From NCBI RefSeq assembly GCF_004363245.1, contig NZ_SNYV01000011.1:558001-622000 (forward strand): a stretch of 64,000 nt of DNA, read 5' to 3'. Made by a program: the position numbers and the translations under genes. Origin of the DNA: Sphingobacterium yanglingense (GTDB lineage: Bacteria > Bacteroidota > Bacteroidia > Sphingobacteriales > Sphingobacteriaceae). This document shows, in pieces, positions 58,869 through 64,000 of the stretch. The notes beneath the pieces were generated by a model that made no database searches, was not told where the DNA came from, and worked only from the letters and a program-made list of their open reading frames with translations. Positions within the stretch are counted from its first letter, which is position 1. The number at the start of each line of letters is the position of its first letter.

Positions 58869-59510
58869 ATGTGGGAAAAAATTTTAGCACAACTGGTTGC
58901 CAAACATCCAGGGGTGTCAAAAGCTGTTTTGGGACTTATTGCTAAGAAGTTAGCGGAGAAAGTAACAGAAGAAAACCAAATCGAGGGAGCTATAAATGAT
59001 TTTGAAGCTAACTCAACCTTATCAATCAAGGATTATGCAGATTTCGTTCAACAACAGGGGGATGCTAGGGTAGGTGAAGCAAAGAAGAAGTGGGATATAG
59101 AGAATATGAAAGCCGATCCAAATAACCCTGATCCTGAAAAGAAAGATGAAAATCCAACAGAAATGCCTGACTGGGCAAAAGCTCTGCAAAATTCTGTAAC
59201 AACACTGGGACAGCAATTTGCGCAAAAGAAGAATGAATCAACTTTAGCAGCTTTGATTGCAAAAGCGAAGGAAAAAGGTATTCCCGAAGCATACGCAAGA
59301 AAAACTATAGTAGGGGAGGAATTCGACTTAGACTCAACTCTTTCAACTTTAGAAGCTGAATGGACTGAAATCAAACAAGCAAATCTTAACGCTACGGTTG
59401 CCGGCGAAAAGGTGGTATCAGGGGTGAAAACAACTGGAAAAGAGGTTTCAAATGCGATTGCAAATTTTGCTAAATCCAACGTTGAGGCCGCGGGGGCAGC
59501 TAATAACTAA
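58869..59510 (+). CDS. Probable phage scaffolding/capsid assembly protein
   Basis: 213 residues, strongly helical and acidic in the middle, with Ala/Lys-rich ends; contains ADPNNPDPEKKDENPTEMPDWAKALQNSV, then helical ENSVTTLGQQFAQKKNE. Its position just before decoration and capsid genes is that of the scaffold in siphoviruses. No protease motif seen. Confidence 0.65.
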   Translation: MWEKILAQLVAKHPGVSKAVLGLIAKKLAEKVTEENQIEGAINDFEANSTLSIKDYADFVQQQGDARVGEAKKKWDIENMKADPNNPDPEKKDENPTEMPDWAKALQNSVTTLGQQFAQKKNESTLAALIAKAKEKGIPEAYARKTIVGEEFDLDSTLSTLEAEWTEIKQANLNATVAGEKVVSGVKTTGKEVSNAIANFAKSNVEAAGAANN

Positions 59511-59536
59511 ACAAAGTTTTAATTAAAAAAATTACT

Positions 59537-60124
59537 ATGGGAGTAGGATATAAAAGAACCGATAGTACTGGTGACATTCCAGTATGGCAAGGGGACGGAA
59601 AGGATATTCAGCTTGCACAAGGTGGTTTTTTATTTGAGAAAGGTGGGTTAGCAGACGGTACAATTATCAAAGCAGGAACCCCGATGATTTTCAATGAAAC
59701 CACACGCAAGGCGAAGTTTCTCGCAACTGGTAAAGTTGTTGAAAATGCTTTGGCTGATGCAGTTGCTTATAAAGTGGCTAAAGGGCACACTTTAAAAGTC
59801 GGGGATAACTTCGCTGAAAAGCCAGCAAGCGCCGCTTATCCAATTACTGAAATTAACACTAGCAACATTGATTATGATGTTGTAACTGTTGAAACTACAA
59901 TTGGAGCAGTAGCAGCTAATTCGCTCGTGTTTGGGTCTAGTACAACTGGTGCCGCAAATTCAAGTTTTGGTGGTGTGAATGGAAGGCTTTACCGTGATCA
60001 AAAGATCGGCGATGGTGAAAGTTGCAGTGTTGTTATCCGAGGTACAGTATATGCACGCAGAGTGCCATACTCTAAAGAGCTAGAAACGGCTTTACCTCAT
60101 ATTATTTGTTCTCAATCATTTTAA
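59537..60124 (+). CDS. Head decoration/stabilisation-type protein
   Basis: 195 residues, Gly/Ala/Val-rich beta protein (TDSTGDIPVWQGDGKDIQLAQGGFLFEKGG...). Small beta proteins right before the major capsid gene usually decorate the head. No specific family recognised. Confidence 0.6.
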   Translation: MGVGYKRTDSTGDIPVWQGDGKDIQLAQGGFLFEKGGLADGTIIKAGTPMIFNETTRKAKFLATGKVVENALADAVAYKVAKGHTLKVGDNFAEKPASAAYPITEINTSNIDYDVVTVETTIGAVAANSLVFGSSTTGAANSSFGGVNGRLYRDQKIGDGESCSVVIRGTVYARRVPYSKELETALPHIICSQSF

Positions 60125-60127
60125 TCA

Positions 60128-61243
60128 ATGGCAATAGTAGCATCATTATTTGGAGATTTGGCCAGTAGCCAAAATCTTCAAGCTTTAATCGATCCACAAC
60201 TTCAGTTGCTTTATGGCCAAACTAAGTGGCGTAAATACTTAGAATGGGGTATTCCGCAAACTGAATTAACTTTTGCGACTGCGATCGGTCGCCAACGTAT
60301 ACAAGCCGCCGCTTCAATTACAGATCCTGATGCTCCGGCTCCTTTGCGTTCAAACAACAAGCTTGAAAAATTGGAGGGTGGAATCCCTACAATGAAAGAA
60401 AAGTTCGCTTTGGATCAGCAGGATTATCGAAAGCTAAAGTCTTTAGAAGCTCTTCCAATTTCTGATCAAGCAAAAGTTCAAGCGCTAATCAAAGTACTTT
60501 GGAATGCAGTAGAGGATGCAGCAACTTCAACAGACAAGCGAATAGATATCATGTTTTTTCAGGCAATATCCAATTTTAGCATTGATGTTGGCGTTTTAAA
60601 TAACCCTGACGGTGTTGATTTCGGAGACCTCGATTTGCTTGCAAAACCGCACCAAAAACGTACCGTTCGTGCGGTATGGTATAACCCCGATGGGTCTCCA
60701 AATCCATTGGCAGATCCTTTCCGAGATATCGAAGAAACAGTTTCATTTGCTTCAAAGAGTTTCGGACGCACGTTCGCTGAAATTTGGATTGAACAAGAAA
60801 ACTGGTTTAACTTCAAAAATCATCCAGCGGTAAGGGATAAAATAGCAGGTTATCAGAATCCAGGATCAAACGCTAAATTCGTTGTTACAGAAGATACTAT
60901 TAATGAGTATCTACGAGCTAACAAATTACCAGCAATGGTGATTATCAACGAGCGTATCGGAGTTGAAAAAGACGGTATCATCCAAACTACCAATCCATTC
61001 AACGTTAACAATCTTGTGTTTGTTCCTGCTGGAAAGTTAGGAACTGTACATAACGCTGTTTCTATTGAATCATGGGAACCAGTTCAAGGTGTAAATTACG
61101 CTAACTACGATCGCACGTTAGTGTCGAAATGGCGCGATAACGAGCCTTGGAGGGAGTATACAAAAGCAGAATTACACGCTTTCCCTGCATTGGAGCAAAT
61201 TGACGCAATCTATTTACTACAAACTGATGTACCGACTGTATAA
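60128..61243 (+). CDS. Major capsid protein
   Basis: 371 residues; the longest structural gene directly after the scaffold and decoration genes. Features fit lambda-E-like/HK97-fold capsids: N-terminal LFGDLASSQNLQALIDPQ, then RIDIMFFQAISN, NVNNLVFVPAGKLGTVHNA near the end and a C-terminal LEQIDAIYLLQTDVPTV. It shares a base with the next start (TAATG). Confidence 0.85.
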   Translation: MAIVASLFGDLASSQNLQALIDPQLQLLYGQTKWRKYLEWGIPQTELTFATAIGRQRIQAAASITDPDAPAPLRSNNKLEKLEGGIPTMKEKFALDQQDYRKLKSLEALPISDQAKVQALIKVLWNAVEDAATSTDKRIDIMFFQAISNFSIDVGVLNNPDGVDFGDLDLLAKPHQKRTVRAVWYNPDGSPNPLADPFRDIEETVSFASKSFGRTFAEIWIEQENWFNFKNHPAVRDKIAGYQNPGSNAKFVVTEDTINEYLRANKLPAMVIINERIGVEKDGIIQTTNPFNVNNLVFVPAGKLGTVHNAVSIESWEPVQGVNYANYDRTLVSKWRDNEPWREYTKAELHAFPALEQIDAIYLLQTDVPTV

Positions 61244-61743
61244 TGGCTGCAGGTGAAGTAAAAACGAAAAAGGAAGATACTACTGCACAAGGTGCAGGCA
61301 GTACTTCCGTTGATGAGATCATCCAAACAAGCAAAACTGACGCGCCAACAATAGACGAATCTATTAAATCTGATGTTGATACATCAAATGAAGCGCCTCA
61401 ATGGGCTTTAGATTTAATCGAATCTAACAACGCGGTGATTGAATCAAATAATGCTGTGGTTTTAGCTGTTGAGAGTTTCAACGAGAATGCTTCAAGAGTG
61501 GTTAGGGAGGTCTTAGAGGAAGCTAGATTAGTTGGCTCAACAAAGCCAGTAAACACAGCAAAGCCGAAAGCCGAAATTACAATCAACAAGAAAGCTACCT
61601 ATGTAGTCGCAAAAGGTAAAAAGTTTCAATCTTCTGTAAGCGGAAATATCGTTGAAGAAGGAACTGAACTGAATGGGTTGGAGACTGAGCGTTTACGGAG
61701 CTTGATAGCTCAAGGTATCGCTGTAGAGAAGTCGGAGGATTAA
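61243..61743 (+). CDS. Hypothetical structural protein
   Basis: 166 residues. A short tandem repeat IESNNAV occurs twice (about 63-77). N-terminal part is Glu/Asp/Thr-rich and likely disordered; the C-terminus looks like an HeH/LEM-like or connector-helix end (ELNGLETERLRSLIAQGIAV). Lies where a head-fibre or connector gene is expected. Confidence 0.55.
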   Translation: MAAGEVKTKKEDTTAQGAGSTSVDEIIQTSKTDAPTIDESIKSDVDTSNEAPQWALDLIESNNAVIESNNAVVLAVESFNENASRVVREVLEEARLVGSTKPVNTAKPKAEITINKKATYVVAKGKKFQSSVSGNIVEEGTELNGLETERLRSLIAQGIAVEKSED

Positions 61744-61745
61744 TC

Positions 61746-62072
61746 ATGACTAAAAAAGAAGCCTTTATAAATGTCGTTCAAGTCGGTACAGTCGATGATA
61801 GCACGGCCGAAATGTATCTGCTTTCAAAAGGCATTGTTCCTGATGACAGTTTTACAGGGGATTTAGACGAGTTGGAACTAGCGGCAATACCGTGTATTCA
61901 AAGTTTGATAACTGTTAGCTCTCAAAGCGAAGGATCGGCTTCATGGAGTATGGACCGGGAAGGGATTAAACAAAGGCTTCTTTTTTTAGCTCGTAAGCAT
62001 GGCTTAGACGATGTTGTAAATGCAATTGATGCTAAGCCGATCGTTAAAGCGTACAACAATTGGGGGTTATGA
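61746..62072 (+). CDS. DUF6706-type head-tail connector protein
   Basis: 108 residues. TKKEAFINVVQVGTVDDSTAEMYLLSKGIVPDDSF and IPCIQSLITVSSQSEGSASWSMDREGIKQRL follow the DUF6706 pattern (gp6-like neck proteins). ATGA overlap with the next gene. Confidence 0.65.
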   Translation: MTKKEAFINVVQVGTVDDSTAEMYLLSKGIVPDDSFTGDLDELELAAIPCIQSLITVSSQSEGSASWSMDREGIKQRLLFLARKHGLDDVVNAIDAKPIVKAYNNWGL

Positions 62073-62398
62073 TCAGAAAGAGAGCGCATAAACTAAGGTA
62101 TATCGAGGTTACTCCTGGTCAATCTTTTCAAGATGAAAATGGCGATTGGAAAACTGGTCCATTTACTGAAAAGGAAGTTGTTTTGAATTGTCGGGCTGAT
62201 GTGAATAGCGGAGGTCGAACGATAAAGAACAACGATGGACAGGACTTTGTTTATAGCTTCTCAATTTATCTGAACAAAATACCCGAAAGCCTCGAGCGAG
62301 GAACGTTCATTGAGATCATACTTGATAATAAAGTTATTGGAAGCGGTCATGCCATAATGCCATGGAGTTACCAAACAACAAACAAGATATGGGTCTAA
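62069..62398 (+). CDS. Head closure (head-tail adaptor) protein
   Basis: 109 residues, beta-rich, with start ATG overlapping the previous stop. KEVVLNCRADVNSGGRTIKNNDGQDFVYSFSIYLNK and FIEIILDNKVIGSGHAIMPWS fit the beta-barrel of head-closure proteins. A TTG at 62060 is rejected as start. Confidence 0.65.
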   Translation: MIRKRAHKLRYIEVTPGQSFQDENGDWKTGPFTEKEVVLNCRADVNSGGRTIKNNDGQDFVYSFSIYLNKIPESLERGTFIEIILDNKVIGSGHAIMPWSYQTTNKIWV

Positions 62399-62835
62399 AG
62401 CCGCGCTTTACACGAAGTGTCATAAGTCAGGCTGTAGAAAAGCATAAGGCTCAATTCCGAGAAGCTGTAATAAACAGATTCGAGCTAGTGGGATGGGAGT
62501 TTGTGAAAGCAGCTCGTGAAAAAACAGCTAATGAAGGAGGCTTTAACGATGTGACCGGTAACCTTAGAAGTTCTATAGGTTTTGCTATAGTTGACCATGG
62601 TCGAATTGTTCAAGAAAACTTTGACGGAGCCCAAGCAATCGGTAAGCAAGAGGCGGAAAGTTTTATAAGTGAACTATTGGGAGATTTTGAAGATGGTTAC
62701 GCGCTTATTGTTGTTGCAGGGATGGGATATGCTGCCGCTGTCGAAAGTAAAGGAAAAGACGTTATAACAGGATCCAGTTTAGAGGCCGAAGCGACTTTAA
62801 AAACTGCAATTAGAATGTTAAAAAGGAGTTTATGA
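62389..62835 (+). CDS. Tail completion protein (HK97 gp10-like)
   Basis: 148 residues from the ATG at 62389 (an in-frame ATG lies at 62362). Contains AREKTANEGGFNDVTGNLRSSIGFAIV (the usual GNLRxSI) and ALIVVAGMGYAAAVESKGKDVI, typical of HK97-gp10-like minor tail proteins. Overlaps the next gene by 4 bases (ATGA). Confidence 0.8.
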   Translation: MGLKPRFTRSVISQAVEKHKAQFREAVINRFELVGWEFVKAAREKTANEGGFNDVTGNLRSSIGFAIVDHGRIVQENFDGAQAIGKQEAESFISELLGDFEDGYALIVVAGMGYAAAVESKGKDVITGSSLEAEATLKTAIRMLKRSL

Positions 62836-63275
62836 TAACGAGTATCGAAGCCGGAAATATGTTGTTTTCCTTTTTGGGAAAATCGATTCTTATGACTGAC
62901 ATAAATAAGCCAAGCGGTGAGTTATGCAAGTTTGAAAGGGCAGAAGGATCCACCAAAGAGGACATTGTTATTAACACACTTGGATTAAACCGTGAACCGG
63001 TTCAGAAAGGTGTTTTAATCGTTAATATTTATGTGAGCAACCTTGATCCTGCAAAAATTCCAAATATCGGCACTGGAAGAAATAGACCTGATACGGCGAG
63101 ATTACTTTATTTATCTAAGCTTTTCCAATCTGTATTTAACGATAACGATGAGACAGTTTCAGAGGTTTGGATAAATCAAGATACGTGCTTTGAAATTACG
63201 AGTGATGATCAGTTTTCTGATGTAAACAATCAGCATTACATAAGTTTTAGAATTAATTTTTTTACCATAAAATAG
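62832..63275 (+). CDS. Tail terminator-like protein
   Basis: 147 residues, alpha/beta, ATGA overlap with the previous gene. VQKGVLIVNIYVSNL and ETVSEVWINQDTCFEITSDDQFSDVNNQHYISFRINFF resemble the fold and position of tail terminator proteins. No exact family recognised. Confidence 0.6.
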   Translation: MITSIEAGNMLFSFLGKSILMTDINKPSGELCKFERAEGSTKEDIVINTLGLNREPVQKGVLIVNIYVSNLDPAKIPNIGTGRNRPDTARLLYLSKLFQSVFNDNDETVSEVWINQDTCFEITSDDQFSDVNNQHYISFRINFFTIK

Positions 63276-63282
63276 AAAGAAA

Positions 63283-63804
63283 ATGGCTAGACCAAAAAAC
63301 GTGTTAGGCTTAAAGGCAGTTAAAATGGGTGCCGTTGGAGCCGATGGAGGAATGGGTACAGTCTTAACAGAGATTTTGGGGGCTACTGTAAAGGGGACCG
63401 CATCGTTAGTGTTAAATGAAGGCAGTTATACTGAAATAGAAATCGAGGAAGAGGATGTTGCTTATGACGAGTTGACCACACAGGCGCCAAAATGGGCGTT
63501 TACTTTGGAATCTTACAATATGTCTGGAAAAGCATTGTCTGAAATGGGCGCTGGTGATCTTGAACCTGGTACCGCGGGTGCACCTGATTCGATCGGAATG
63601 GACGTTCCTATTGATCAGGAAATGTCTATAGAATGTGAGACTAAAAATGGAGCGAAATTGCAAATCGCGAGAATGTTAGTTCGGATCCGTCCACAATTCG
63701 ACTTGATGAAAGAGCAATTCGGTAAGGTAATCGTGACAGGTACACCATTGAAACCAACGAAAGCAGGATTGAAAACCGTTGTTAAAACTGATGCTCCGGC
63801 ATAA
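63283..63804 (+). CDS. Major tail (tube) protein
   Basis: 173 residues, beta-rich: ARPKNVLGLKAVKMGAVGADGGMGTVLTEILGATVKG...YTEIEIEEEDVAYDE. This position (after terminator, followed by a terminator hairpin) is that of the tail tube. Similar proteins occur in Bacteroidetes siphoviruses. Confidence 0.7.
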   Translation: MARPKNVLGLKAVKMGAVGADGGMGTVLTEILGATVKGTASLVLNEGSYTEIEIEEEDVAYDELTTQAPKWAFTLESYNMSGKALSEMGAGDLEPGTAGAPDSIGMDVPIDQEMSIECETKNGAKLQIARMLVRIRPQFDLMKEQFGKVIVTGTPLKPTKAGLKTVVKTDAPA

Positions 63805-63809
63805 CAAAG

Positions 63810-63833
63810 TAGACAAATCGGCTCTTTTGTCTA
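63810..63833. promoter_or_regulatory. Dispersed phage inverted repeat, copy 7 (perfect)
   Basis: TAGACAA-N10-TTGTCTA, a perfect dyad just after the tail tube gene and 28 bases before the next start. It overlaps a terminator-like hairpin. Confidence 0.7.
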
Positions 63834-63849
63834 TCATTTGAGCCGATTT
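63815..63849 (+). terminator. Hairpin after the major tail gene
   Basis: Perfect 10-bp stem AAATCGGCTC/GAGCCGATTT, loop of 15, then ATTTATTCCCTT. Probably lowers transcription after the abundant tube gene; its left arm shares bases with inverted-repeat copy 7. Confidence 0.65.
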
Positions 63850-63861
63850 ATTTATTCCCTT

Positions 63862-64000
63862 ATGAAAGAAACAACTCAAGATACTATAAACGCCTTTTTA
63901 GACGAGGGGGATATCATGAATATTCCAATTCTACCTAAAAATAAATGGCACGGCTTTCTACAAAAGATCGGGGTTTGCAAAAAGCATCTAACCTATACTT
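63862..64000 (+). CDS. Phage tail protein, start only (runs off the window)
   Basis: 46 residues visible: MKETTQDTINAFLDEGDIMNI, then PKNKWHGFLQKIGVCKKH. The position right after the tube gene is that of the tail assembly chaperone, but the fragment is too short to confirm. Confidence 0.55.
   Translation, partial: MKETTQDTINAFLDEGDIMNIPILPKNKWHGFLQKIGVCKKHLTYT

Larger units (their letters stand above)
27719..64000. mobile_element. Siphovirus-type prophage (left end and about 36 kb; right end outside the window)
   Basis: Everything from the tmRNA-like attachment repeat to the window end is phage: lysogeny switch, recombination and replication genes, tRNAs, terminase, portal, MuF, scaffold, capsid, head-tail connectors and tail genes, all in canonical order. 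No integrase, tail-tape, fibre or lysis gene is seen, so these should lie to the right of 64000. Confidence 0.93.

Noticed and set aside
59048..59479. Minus-strand 143-codon frame opposite the scaffold gene
   Set aside because: Shadow of the helical scaffold reading frame; Phe/Ser-rich composition is the complement of Glu/Lys codons.
27719..64000. CRISPR array or restriction-modification island
   Set aside because: No regularly spaced repeats, and only a solitary methyltransferase within phage genes.

Overview
This 64 kb window is Bacteroidetes DNA, most likely Sphingobacterium or a close relative. The evidence is a RagB/SusD C-terminus followed by lipoproteins, several promoters of the Bacteroidetes type (TTTG / TAnnTTTG), few Shine-Dalgarno sequences except a very strong one before ribosomal protein S21, and typical Bacteroidetes lipoprotein signals. 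The genus is inferred from gene content, not proven.

Chromosomal part, 1 to about 27.6 kb. It opens with the end of a SusD-like gene and two outer-membrane lipoproteins, then a terminator. A UvrD/HelD-type helicase on the minus strand is split in two frames exactly at a (GATA)4 repeat, so it is either broken or switched by repeat length. Next come an Old Yellow Enzyme, then a LacI-type regulator ahead of a co-directional set: PQQ-type sugar dehydrogenase with cytochrome c, an NRAMP-like transporter with altered metal-site motifs, an NAD-dependent epimerase and a DapA-family aldolase. This set is probably a carbohydrate or sugar-acid catabolic operon. After it lie TPR and WG-repeat proteins, tRNA-Met(CAT), a HAD phosphatase, rpsU, tRNA-Ser(GGA), and a run of stress or redox accessory genes: two Crp/Fnr regulators, two FAD enzymes (one with a DnaJ-like zinc-finger N-terminus), a P-type cation ATPase, a PRISE-type SDR and a RibD/DHFR-like protein.

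The prophage starts at about 27.7 kb and continues past the right edge. Its left end carries two direct copies of what looks like the 3' end of tmRNA (ssrA), each followed by a terminator. No integrase lies in the window, so it should be at the other end. The lysogeny switch is a LexA/S24-type repressor and a divergent Cro-like gene, with four ATCATTnAATGAT operators over a consensus promoter. The early region holds RecT, a RecE-like PDDEXK nuclease, a HARP-SNF2 helicase, a C5-cytosine methyltransferase, a DUF6291 replication protein with an iteron-like repeat array, and many small genes. Terminase, portal, MuF head protein, scaffold, decoration protein, capsid, connectors and tail genes follow in the usual order of a siphovirus.

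Four phage features stand out. (1) The MuF minor head protein is fused to a complete zeta-toxin kinase domain, and a small convergent minus-strand gene at its 3' end is a candidate immunity gene. (2) A dispersed inverted repeat, TAGACAA-N10-TTGTCTA, occurs seven times in intergenic positions across the phage and looks like a regulon operator. (3) A possible replication origin lies inside the initiator gene. (4) The phage carries tRNA-Ala, tRNA-Asp and an aberrant tRNA-like gene. Several minus-strand or independently promoted genes look like lysogen-expressed cargo.
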